Assembly (NCBI GenBank): GCA_001600875.1
Contig: BCLD01000027.1
Location: 12,177 to 76,176, forward strand
Length of the DNA: 64,000 bases
Direction: 5' to 3'
Source: Solicoccozyma terricola
Lineage: Eukaryota > Basidiomycota > Tremellomycetes > Filobasidiales > Piskurozymaceae
Both the position numbers and the translations under genes were made by a program. A model generated the notes under the pieces. The model searched no databases. It was not told the origin of the DNA and saw only the letters and a list, made by a program, of their open reading frames with translations. Positions 1 to 12,800 of the stretch are shown here, one piece after another (the stretch's first letter is position 1; each line of letters begins with the position of its first letter).

Positions 1-1235
1 CCCCAAGATAGCTATCTCTTCCTCTCCCCCCCCCCCCAACCCGGTACCCCTGGGGGCGGCGCGGAAGGACCCAAGTTAACAGGCTGCTTCCTATCGGTGA
101 AAGATGTATTCACGTCGTGTGACCTTTCCGTGACCGTATTTGTGATTTATGATGCGCAGTTGTTGAGGGAAAGGGAGAGGGGGGAGTGGGCCCCCGTTAG
201 CACGCACTAACTCAAGCGAAAGGGTGTGCTGTTCTGTTATTGTGTTTTGTTGTCCAGTGGCGATGGGATTGCTTTGTCGGTCGATATGATTTTTTCCCCT
301 TTGTTGATGTCAGCCGTGGGTTTTTGTTCGGGTGTATGGTAGGATTGGTATGGTGCTCCTTAGTGTCATTTAACAAGGCTGGTCGTGGGACTTTCAAAGG
401 TCGAAAGGCAAAAATGATTGCTTGAATCCAGTGGAATCATTTGCAGGGGTTGATTAGGAGGAGTCTCCTAAGAGTCTCGGCTCCTCAGGGAACCCGTTTA
501 TCCCTACTCTGAAAACTAAAGAACAAAAAAGACATTTTCAGCTTCACACTCCGACGTCAGGAAAACTAAATGTCTATAGCGGTAACGCACATTCCTTCAC
601 TCTTTGTTTGGCCAATCACATTGGAGGTATTCAGATGCGGTATTGGGTGCGGGAGGGTCCGGCAGTGGGGTCTTGACATTTAGCATTGACAGATTGGGAG
701 TTGCTAGTAGGGTTGCTTCAATTATGAAGATGGTATCTTTTGTAGTCGATTCATTCTTTTTTGTTGGATAGCAGTAAATGGGCGAGGTATTAAATCAGTC
801 AGGACTTGATGAATGAGTCCAGAGGGTCATCACTGTCAGTCGGTCTGAACTTGGACGCCACTTTTGCGGCGGGCCGGACATTGAGAAAGTTGACAGACGG
901 CGACAGACGTGAACAGACATGCTGTGGAGGGATCGACTCGCGATTGGAGATGTGAATTCAAATTGGAACTGCTGTGAGTGAACCAGGACTAGAACGGTGG
1001 TGTATACTGATAACTATCCTGTGGATGACCTGGTTTGAATACATTGCTCAACACTTGCACAGACAGGAGTTCGCCACCCACGCGACGTCGGAGCTGGCCG
1101 AACCGTGACTAGATCTAAGATCGACTAAAACAAAAATTGATCGACAAACCGCGTTCCCCACATCTATTCGATACGATATTAGAGGGAGAGGTTCCACTCA
1201 TCCACTCGTCTTTCCTTCGTTTGGCAATCAACGCA
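1..1235. other. Gene-free left end
   Basis: No ORF or splice-consistent coding series was found on either strand. A C11-type run lies near positions 27-38. The stretch may contain the 3' flank of a gene outside the window and the promoter of the acetyltransferase that starts at 1236. No tRNA-like B-box or other RNA signal was recognised. Confidence 0.5.
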
Positions 1236-2036
1236 ATGACTATCACTGCAGAGGCACTCAAGTCAACATCTCCTCCTCCTCCTGTGGATCTCCAGTACAG
1301 AGTCTGCGGTGATCGGGACGTGGATACCTTGAAGGCGATGAGAAGAGAATGTGGTTGGGGTGAAGACAGGGTATGGCTTTACTTATTATTTCTGTCCCCA
1401 ATGCACGAATTGGAAGTTCTGAAGTTCTGACATCTCGGAATCTTCTCCCCACGCTTTAGGTCGAGACATACATCTCTGATCCAGACTGCAAGACTTCCAT
1501 ATTCTCGCAGTGCGGTAAAGATATCGCTATGGGTTCACTAGTGTTCACGGCGGAAGATGTCGAACTCCACAGCGATAAAGATGACATCATTCATATATGT
1601 ATGAGTCTCCCCTCTCTGCTAAGACATTTCGTCCCGATGCTCATACATTCTTCTCTTACTCCTCATCTCGCCAGCGGCCCTGTTCATATACCCCAAGTAC
1701 CAAGGGCTAGGTTATGGAAATGTCATAATGGACATTCTCGAGCGGATGTGTTTAGAGGAACATGGGTGTTCAATAGTGACCCTTGCCACACGTGCATATG
1801 AAAACGACGAGTTGAAGACCCCAAGTAGGAACAAGCTGTGGTATGAGCGAAGAGGATATGTCGAATACCGCGTAAGATGTCCTTTTGTAGGAACTTTGAA
1901 GGGTACAAAACGTCACGCTAACGCGGAGTCGCCATCTACCAACCAGGATCGTGAACCGAGGTGGCCAAATCCAGTCGACGAGGATCTACCATTGTACGTT
2001 GCGTGTTTCCTTCGAAAGACTTTGGTTCGTAGATAG
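1236..2036 (+). CDS. GNAT-family N-acetyltransferase
   Basis: Three exons (1236-1370, 1460-1598, 1675-2036) give a 211-residue protein. The third exon opens with a hydrophobic beta-strand followed by YPKYQGLGYG, which matches the Q/R-x-x-G-x-G/A acetyl-CoA pyrophosphate loop of GNAT enzymes, then a helix (NVIMDILERM) and a late N-x-x-x-x-x-YERRGY block typical of GNAT motif B (acceptor side). The family transfers acetyl from acetyl-CoA to an amine; the substrate cannot be read from sequence. I chose the ATG at 1236; the in-frame codon 33 codons upstream is not an ATG. Both introns have GT-AG ends and keep frame (phases 0 and 1). It is convergent with the next gene, with 147 bp between stop codons. 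The family call is firm, the substrate unknown. Confidence 0.8.
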
Positions 2037-2183
2037 AAGTTTTCCGTTTGGGTGGGTGGATGGCAGATTAGAGCTACGTAGATGCCCCCCCATCACTTTA
2101 CTTTGTTTTTGATTGACGTTGAGTTTCGTTTTTGAGCATCGTTAGTTCGTTGTTGTCATAACTACTATCTCGATGATCAACCA

Positions 2184-3710
<1,527 letters not shown>

Positions 3711-6004
3711 CGAAGGGAACCGGGGCTCGTTGGTGCAAGATTGTACGATCTCTCATGGAGGAGGTTGGCTCAGGGTTCAACTTGCTACTGACGCGTCATA
3801 TCGGACCGGGAGGGCACAGCTTCCCATATCCAACTCATTTGCCAAGGAAACGCACATAGCCAGACACCGTCAACCGGGAGACGGACACACACCTCAAGTG
3901 GACTCGGATCGAAGAAGGCAGTCCTTTTGAGATTGTTTCCATTGGTATAATCATCCCACTTCCCCCGAATCGTCTACAAATCACCCCTGATAACCCACAT
4001 CTCTCTCCACTTTGTCCTATACACAGAGACGCATGTGTTGGAACAAAATGTCAAAGATTGAATTTGTTTTTAAGCATCTGCTTCGATGTATTTGTGTCGG
4101 ATGTCTTTCCATTGTTTCTGTATGATGGGAAGGAAAGGAAGGTTTTAGTATGTTAGTTTTATGACTTTTTGCGAGTCAGATGCGACGATGGAAGAGGTAG
4201 ATGAGAGGGGATGAAAAACTATCGGAAGATGCTTCGGGTCTCAACATCATCCGACGACATCCCAAAAAAAAGAAAAAGAACAAAGGTCATTTGCTCGATC
4301 CAAATCGATCCAGATCCCTCTCGGACATCTTTCATGGTAGATGGTAGAAACGGTGCGATGTACCAACAGGTTTTCCTCCAACTTGTACAGAATACGGGAC
4401 AAACCTAGGGGGGGTTTCCTCCTTGTCGTTCTGGAACGCTTATCCATGCAGAGAGCATAGATCGGTATACTCGCAGAGACAGAGGGTATTTCTCACTACA
4501 CTCGTATGAAGTAGTGCTTGAGATGTTCGAGGAAGAGAAGTATTGCTCATTGCGTTCACAGAAGACAATATTGCCCACTGGGTGCGCGAAGAGCGTATTG
4601 CGTATTATGTCCGCGAGAGAGAGTAACGCTCACTGCGTTCACGGAAGGCATTATTGCTCACTGCACTTGCAGAGAAGAGAGTATCGCTCACTGCGTTCGC
4701 AGAGAAGACAGTATCGCTCACTGCGTTCTCGAAGAAGAGAGTATTGCTCACTACGTTCGCAGAGAAGACAGTATTGCTCACTACGTTCGCGTAAGACAAT
4801 ATTGCTCACTGCGTTCTCGAAGAAGAGAGTATTGCTCACTACGTTCGCGTAAGACAATATTGCTCACTGCGTTCGCGGAGAGCATCGCGCATTGCGTTCG
4901 CAGAGAAGACAATATTGCTCACTACGTTCGCGTAAGACAATATCGCTCACTGCGTTCGCGGAGAGCATCGCTCATTGCGTTTGCCAAAGACCGAGTGATT
5001 CGACATAAACTCTTGATACTCACGCCCTTGTTATGTGAATCCCACCAAGCACTAGTCAAGACGTCGAAACCCATCGAGAACCCGAATGCACCGAGGAAGA
5101 TGGAGGATACGAATACGGAATTACGTTTGAAGAGAGTGTTGTAGATTGCCTGGAGGTGGAGCGGGGATGTGGGAGAGTAGTGGGTGAGAGGCGTGAGTGG
5201 GTCAGTTAAAGCGCGGTTGACTGGTCGGCCAGGCGACGAGCGGGAAGGAGGGATGGACGTACCGACATGGTGGTCGAGAGGACGGTTGATGGTAGTGGGG
5301 TGGATGGGTGGATGGGTGGATGGGTGGGTTGTGTGAGGAGGGTGAGTTGAGCAGCGAGTGAGTGAGTGAGTGACCCCGGCTGATCTCGCTTTTCCCTTGT
5401 GACCACCGTGAGACCCGTCCCCCCGTCACCCCGTCCCCTCATCATCGACCCCTCCCTCCCAGTCCCACGCTCACCGCATCCTCCCACACCACTCCACTCG
5501 CACCTTCATCTATCCCACCGTATTCCACACCCTCCTCCCCCCGCGCCCCCCGCCATCCCACACATCCGTCTACTCGTCAACAATCAACACATCCATCGCT
5601 CACACTCTCCACAGAACAACTCGCACATCCGCCGCGCCGCCTTGACTGTGTTTATTTCGGGAAGACGTCAAACATTCCCAACGGGCGTGGTATTCTGTTT
5701 CCATTTTAGTGCGATCGATCGGGGACCATAGCTCGTGGAACTGCTCAACAACCGTCGTATATCCTCCGCCGTCCTCATTTCTCTTCTCCGCTGCAATAGA
5801 AGCGCAAGGCGTCAACAAATCTCCCCTCCCCCCCGCCCCCCTTGGGTCGACTGCTTAGCTATTTACGTTAACTCCGTGGATTAATCATTGTACCCGAGTT
5901 GGGTGAGAACGCTGATCAAGGTCAGGGATAAGAAGGGGAATTTTGATTTTCTGTTGGACAATCTAAACGCTGACGCTGAAGGGAATCAAACGACTTTCAA
6001 AAAG
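3711..6004. other. 2.3-kb divergent spacer with minisatellite
   Basis: This separates the QC start (- strand) from the PP2A B56 start (+ strand). Apart from the tandem repeat at about 4540-4985, I see no coding region: ORFs here are short or created by the repeat. Positions 5280-5325 hold a GGATGGGT-type repeat, and 5400-5560 is strongly C-rich on the + strand. It presumably carries both promoters. Confidence 0.55.
4540..4985. repeat. Imperfect 27-30-bp tandem minisatellite
   Basis: About 14 imperfect copies share the core GCTCACTRCGTTCGC followed by a purine-rich tail (AGAGAAGACAG, GAAGAAGAGAG or GTAAGACAA variants). Cores recur near 4634, 4662, 4692, 4722, 4752, 4782, 4810, 4840, 4868, 4893, 4923, 4951 and 4976. 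The left copies are more diverged. A higher-order unit of about 58 bp (GTAAGACAA variant plus GAAGAAGAGAG variant) is repeated from about 4771. Because many units are 30 bp long, several frames stay open on both strands; I do not treat these ORFs as genes. Confidence 0.9.
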
Positions 6005-9000
6005 ATGAAGGGGTTGAAAAAAGCTATGGTGAGTCTTGGTGTGGAGGTTGAGAATATCGGTGTTGGTCGAAGGTCTGGATTGGGAAGATGGGGTGGGGGT
6101 GGGGGTGGTGTGGGCTAGGTATCGAATGATATTTTCACATAGAGAAAACGGAATGATCGGGTCACAGGAAGCGTGGGCGTAAGAGAATACCGTATTGTGT
6201 ATTTGGTCGTTGGTGGGGGATGGGATGATTTTGGGATATTACGGGATAAAAGCTGACTGTACGCATTTATCACGTACCTTTCATTCATACGTCTCCGACA
6301 ACCTTTCCAAATCATCCGTCGGTTTGGCCTCAAAACTATTCCCCCTTCATCACATTCTCCTCAACGCCCCGCCCGCCCGTCATAGCTTGCACGAACAAAA
6401 TCGTCCGACTCTAAATCCAAGGACAAAGACAAGTCTCCATCGAATGGTTCATCAAGTGGTGGTAAACCGAGCCTGAACAACTCGTCATCTTCCTCTATAA
6501 ATTCGATGAATAGCGGTTCTCGATCTTTGACTGGTGGCGGCGGCGGCGGTGGTGGTGGTGGTGGTGGTGGTAGCACCGGTGGAGGAACAACAACACAAAC
6601 AACAGGTGGTGGTGGAGGTGGAAACGCACAGACTCCAGAACGAAGATCACCATCAATTCCAAACCAAACTCATGATAAAACATCACCCGCTCCACCTCTC
6701 GTCATCATTTCCTCCTCCTCATCCTCATCATCATCTACAACCCTTCCCAACAGTTCGGAAATGCCAGCTGATCCAGTCCCACATATCCGATCATCTTACG
6801 CTTCTCCTGATAGATCTAATTTACAACCAATTGCGGGTGTAGGAGCGGAATTGTCACCGAATTCAGCTCATAGTATGCAACCACCAAAGGCAGGACCATT
6901 GAATAGGTTGAAAGTTGGAGGTGTGACGGGTCTTGCTGGGGGGAAAGATGGGACGACTATTGGGACGGTTGGGAAGGGACCAAGGAAACAGAGGAGTAGT
7001 AGGTTTTTTGTAACGGAGAAGGTAGAGTTGGAAAAGTTGCCTAATTTCATGGGTGAGTGGTTGGAATGGGAGAGAGGGGGGGGGGACCAGAGAGAGAGCG
7101 AGACACTTGCTGATGATGATGGATTTCGGGGCATTGGTATTAGAGGTACCACCACCTGATCGACCGGAATTATTCGTCAAGAAACTCAATCAGTGTTCCG
7201 TCGTTTTCGATTTCAACGATGCGTCTTCGGATTTGCCCGGTAAACACGTTAAAGCAGAGACGATGCATGAGATGTTGGAGTATATCACGACTCAGAGAGG
7301 AGTGATCACTGAGCAGATTTATCCCGAAGTCGTCAAGATGGTGAGTCTATGTTTGGGGCAAGTTATTTCCGAATGCTTGGTGTTTTGGCAATGCTGATCG
7401 CCGCCCCCTCCTGGGCTCTCTCAGTTTGCATCCAACCTCTTCCGATCGATACCTCCCCAGGTGAACCCTACAGGTGACGCATTCGATCCAGAGGAGGATG
7501 AACCGGTCCTCGAGATGGCATGGCCGCATCTCCAAATCGTCTACGAATTCTTCTTGCGTTTCGTAGAGAGTCCGGATTTCAGTACGAATTTGGGGAAGAA
7601 ATACATCGATCAGCAGTTTGTGTTGCAGGTGAGTAGTGGTAGAGGCAGAGGATGGGTTACATTTTTCATCAAATGGTTCAATACCTAAATTTTTATTCGC
7701 TGTGTTGTTTCGTAGCTCCTCGAGTTGTTCGATAGCGAAGACCCACGAGAACGAGACTTTCTCAAAACAACACTTCATCGAATATACGGCAAATTCCTCA
7801 ACCTCCGAGCGTTCATCCGTCGGTCAATCAACAACGTCTTCTTCCAGTTCATTTACGAGACTGAACGACACAATGGTATCGCGGAACTCTTGGAAATATT
7901 AGGTTCCATCATCAACGGATTCGCCCTCCCACTCAAAGAGGAGCACAAAACATTCCTCACTCGCGTGCTCATCCCGCTGCACAAGGCAAAATCGCTCGCT
8001 CTTTATCACCCTCAACTCGCGTACTGTGTCGTTCAGTTCTTGGAGAAGGACCCGACTTTGACAGAGGAGGTGTTGATGGGTCTGTTGAGGTATTGGCCTA
8101 AAGTCAACTCGCCAAAGGAGGTAATGTTCCTGAACGAGGTGGAAGAAATTCTGGACGTGATCGATGGAAACGAGTTCGCCAAGATCATGGAACCTTTGTT
8201 CCAGCAGTTGGCGCGGTGCATAAACAGTCAGCACTTCCAGGTGAGTTTGTGGAGATAGGGACCTCTAAAAATGAATTCGCGCATGCTTAACCAGACGATA
8301 AAAACGCCATCAGGTTGCCGAGCGAGCACTTTACTATTGGAACAACGAATACATCGTCAACCTCATGTCCGATAACATAGCTGTCATCCTACCTATCGTC
8401 TTCCCAGCTCTCTACACAAATTCAAAGACGCACTGGAACAGGTGAGCGAGGTTTTCCATCAAGGCTTGTCTGAACATCAGCTGATAAGACCCTGCTGTCA
8501 ATCAGGACAATTCACGGCATGGTATACAACGCTCTAAAAGTGTTGATGCAGATTAACCCGCAGCTGTTCGATGAATGTCAAGCGAGCTACCGGGAGCATC
8601 GACAGCAGTGAGTTGAAGGGGTGGACGTCCACTTTCACGAGCTCTGCTGATCAGACGCTCTAATCCGCCCTTGCAGAGAGGCAGAAAAAGCCATGATGCG
8701 TTGGGACGAATGGGTTCGACTTCGTGAACTCGCCGTCAAAAATTACCCGGGACCACCAGAGAAGCTACCTCCATCTTTGAAAGATCCTCTCCCACCTCGA
8801 CCTCAACCATTCGTCGACGATGACATGGGAGATGTCTCTGCCGATCTCTTGAATCACGGCGGTCAGTTTGAAGGCATCTCGGAGAGTTTCCAGCTGGAAA
8901 GATCGATTGCGGACGACCATGTACCGCTAGCCGATCCTGGGTTGCAGAAGCCGGCAGTGAGTGAAAATGCGCCAATCAAGGAGTTGGGAGATGACGCTGA

Positions 9001-9325
9001 AGGGCGTTTTCACTTTGCAGCGGCCGACCGAGGTCCATATTCCCGGAGCAGGACCTCAACCTACTAGTCCACAAGTACGGAGAAAGAGCGTATTACCTGG
9101 TCAGTTTGGGCTGGCTGGCGTGTGTGCTCAAAGGCCTTAACCTTTTCTGATGAGCTCGACTTTTGATGCCCAATAGTGGATCCCTCAGTTGTTCGAGATC
9201 TCCAGGTATGTCTTGCGTCTCTGCGACGACCGTCTTTGAACGTGGCCGCTGATCATTCGCATTTTGGATGACTTTCGGCTCAGGCACATCGCAGTCTAGA
9301 AGCAGATACACCAGCGCCAGTATAG
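6005..9325 (+). CDS. RTS1: PP2A regulatory subunit B56 (B')
   Basis: Eleven exons (6005-6028, 6386-7052, 7144-7340, 7425-7628, 7716-8240, 8314-8441, 8506-8607, 8677-8956, 9021-9099, 9177-9205, 9284-9325) give 758 residues. B56 proteins are HEAT-like scaffolding subunits that direct the PP2A catalytic core to substrates; yeast Rts1 acts in stress, septation and centromere functions. The first 200 residues are disordered, rich in Ser, Gly and Thr, with a G-tract encoded by GGT/GGC repeats. The conserved core runs from [16 protein letters not shown] through [19 protein letters not shown] and [21 protein letters not shown] to [17 protein letters not shown] and [13 protein letters not shown]. The short first exon encodes only MKGLKKAM, and its intron is long (357 nt). 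No upstream in-frame ATG exists. C-terminal exons are very small (29 and 42 nt). Confidence 0.95.
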
Positions 9326-9815
9326 GTCCTCACGACCTCACCATTCATAATTTCCCCGAATCCACTACTGCCAAGCCAGTTCCCTCTTACTTGATCTCTC
9401 GCGCTTGTACATGCTGAATGGATAATGACGATCGCCAGTATCTGACGATTGTGGAGCGGCAGCAGCAGCATGTGGAGCCATGTCGTGTGGACTGTTGGCC
9501 TGGTGGTCTGACTCGTCCGCCCGGATCCAGTGACGGGACTACGGGACTGATGTTTCGGTGCCTTTTTGCGAAATGGGCGGCTCCGCATGGTGACAAGTCA
9601 GCTGTATCTCGCGTGGATCCCGATAATAAATATGTTCCAACCAACTAGGATCAGATGGCAGCGCCAATCCATGGCCACTGGGCACACAACATCATCACTA
9701 GCTCATCACTCCCTCCCTCCACCGTCGGTCCACGCTCACCGAACTCGCCCACCCCCTTCATTCGCCAGACTGCAGCCTCGAGAGATCGGCTCCCTCACAT
9801 TCTCTCTCGCACATC
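9326..9815. other. Intergenic, PP2A B56 to ABC transporter
   Basis: About 490 bp between two genes on the same strand. No coding region or recognisable regulatory repeat was seen; it should hold the B56 terminator and the transporter promoter. Confidence 0.5.
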
Positions 9816-12800
9816 ATGTCTGGCGGGATGATCAAGCAGGCTGTGATGATGGCTTCAAAGCCGTCCAGGTGAGTGCTGCTGATCCTGCTGTTGCGTCCCC
9901 ATCTCCAACACTAACGCCGTCACCTCCCATTAGTCCTTCAACACCACCCACTCGAATGGGCCATCTGGATTCCCTTTATCTCCTCCCTATCCTCGTCTTG
10001 GCCTCCCTCGTCCTCCTTCTCGTCCATCTCGCAGCTCGGCCAGTCAGCTCATATCTCTCGAAAAGATTCTCATCGAGGAAGAACTATGCTCCTATCTTCG
10101 AAGATGACGAACCACCTTCAGAGACCACGATCATGCCTTCTCAAGGCTTATGGAAAGATTTTACCTGTCATATAAAAGCTATCGGCCCTTGGATCTTCTC
10201 GTTCGAACTAGCTCGTGCTGCTGTTCTTGCCGCATTGCTGGGACTCAGCATCTACGCTACCATCATCGCCGAGGGTCCAGAGTCGACTACCACGAATGAG
10301 TTTGATGCACTTAAACATGGCATGGGTGGTGGAAGGCGCAAGCACAGGAAACACAGGAAGCATCGAAACAAGGATCCGTTGGGATTGGATGTTTGGTCAT
10401 CTTTGGAATGGCAGGAATTCGGGGTGTCAGGATTCTATGTAAGTGGCCGAGGAGATGCGATGGTGGCATAGAAACAAACTGATGGTCGTGGGTTTTTGCT
10501 TTTTTGCTTTTTTTCTTTTGTTTTTCTTTTTCCTCTTTGGCCTCCAGCTCTACAACCTTATCATTTCCCTCCTCCTATTGACCATCCGATCTGCTTCCCG
10601 CTTCCGGAAATACCTCTCCTTCCATATCCACCTCCTCTTGTTCTGCGCACTTGTGCTCTACTCGTACCGAGATATCTTCCCGCTCGGAACCTACCATCTC
10701 TTACCGGTGGATACTCAACACGCACCAGCTTGGTTGACTTGGTCAAGATACGCTTTACTCGCTACTGCCGCCGCCGTGATTCCACTGTGTCGACCAAGAC
10801 AATACAAGCCTGTCGATCCAGCAAATCCACAAACTGAATCTCATCCGGAACAAACCGTTCCACTCATCAACTTCATGTTCTACATGTTCTTGGACAAACT
10901 CATCCTTAAAGCATGGAAAACACCTTCATTGCCTTATGACGATCTCCCGCCCATGACAGACTATGATCGATCAGCCTATCTCGCCAAGATTCACATGCAA
11001 AAGCTCGATCCGGTGATTAGGAAGCAGAAGGGGCTTAAGCCGCGTCACCTTATCTGGGGTGTCATGGCAACGTTCTGGAAAGAGGCCAGTATTATGATTA
11101 GCATGGTTGTTATCAAGGCGTCTTCCGAGTTCGCTGGACCTCTCGGTGTCAACAGATTGTTGACTTACTTGGCACAGGGAGAAAGTTCTTCAGCAGTTAG
11201 ACCCTGGGTGTGGATCTTGGTCCTTTTCTTGGGACCTGCGCTTGGAACGATCGCTTTCCAATTCTACATCTTCACATCGACCAGAGCAATCACTCGCGCA
11301 GAGGCCATTTTCACGCAACTGATCTTTGACCACGCTTTGAGGATCAAGATGCGGGATGATGTGGCTGACAAAGAGGGACAGGTGTTAGGGACTGACACGC
11401 CAGCAATCATCGTCGAAGATACCTCGGATTTGGTCAATGGATTTTCGACAGTCGAGGAGACCAACAGCGACAATGGAGGGACATTAGTTGGCCACTCACA
11501 AGGTAACGGAAGTACAAACGGCGATGCATCGAGCATTTCTTCAAAGGGAAAAGGCAAAAAAAATGCTGCTGCAATTGCCGCTGCTGATAAGAAGGAATCA
11601 AAAGACATTGTCGGCAAGATCAACAATCTGATGGGTTCCGACATCGATGCCATTGTTGAAGGTCGAGATCTCTTCCTCGTTGTTTTGTACTCTCCACTTC
11701 AGGTCATCTTCGCAGTCATCTTCCTCTGGAAAATTCTTGGCTGGTCTTCTCTCGTCGGAATGGGCTGTATCGTCATCACCCTGCCTATTCCCGGATACCT
11801 CAGCAAGTTCATGCATTCCGTACAGATCAGTCTCATGAAGGCCAGCGATGCTAGGTTGGCGAAGGTTACCGAGGCAATCAACGCGCTGAAGATGCTCAAG
11901 TTGTTCGCTTGGGAGGAGAGAATGAATGAACAGTTGGCGATGAAGAGGGAGATCGAATTGAGGCTGTCCAGAAAGAAGCAATTCATTAATCAAGGTTAGT
12001 TGCAATAAAATCCTCACTGGTGATATGGGAATCGAGCTCATGCAATTTAATCTTAGTACTTGATTCGGTCAACTTCGTTCTGGTGAGCATATAAATGGGC
12101 GAAGCCGCCCAACCTTGACTTACATTGTTGCTCTCGCAGCCTGTCATCACCATGGTTGCCAGTTACGGCTTGTACACCACTGTTCAAGGCCAGACACTCA
12201 CCGCCGCATCAGTCTTCTCGTCCCTCTCGGTTTTCGAGCTGATTCGTGAGCAGATGTTCATGGTCACCTGGCTTGCCAACACATCTATCACCGCCGCTGT
12301 CAGTATTAGGCGTCTCAATGAATACCTCAACAAAACCGAGCTGCTAGATCGCTTTGATCAGGACCGGGAAGCCAAGGACGTGCCAGGACCAAACGCACCT
12401 ACTGATCGGGTCTCCGTCAAAGATGCTTCCTTCACCTGGAACAAGCCGGATCCTGAGGCCCGCGGTGGTCGAAACTTCCGTTTGAAAGTTGACAACCTGC
12501 AGTTTGAGCAAGGCAAGCTGAATATCGTCGCTGGTGCGACTGGGTCTGGGAAAACTTCGTGGGTAGCGTGTAGTCTTGCAGTACCAACCTGAACTGACGT
12601 CACTCACCCTACGCTCAGCCTTCTCATGGCGCTCCTGGGTGAAATGGTCTTTCAAGCCAACTCTTCTGATGCCTACTTCACCCTCCCCCGATCAGGTGGA
12701 GTCAGTTATTGCGCTCAGGAGTCTTGGGTATTCTCCGGGTCTGTCAAGGAGAATATTCTCTTCGGTACGCCCTTTGATGAGGAACGATACAAAAAGGTCT

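Noticed and set aside
4518..5144. 208-codon ORF with repeating IAHCVRREDS-type decapeptide
   Set aside because: It exists because the minisatellite period is mostly 30 bp; frames on both strands are open too, and no splice or start context supports a gene.
5888..6004. 39-codon in-frame extension upstream of the PP2A B56 start
   Set aside because: The first codon is TTG, not ATG, and no in-frame ATG lies upstream of 6005.
6361..6576. Poly-Pro ORF on the minus strand
   Set aside because: Antisense shadow of the Gly-coding GGT/GGC tract in the PP2A B56 gene.
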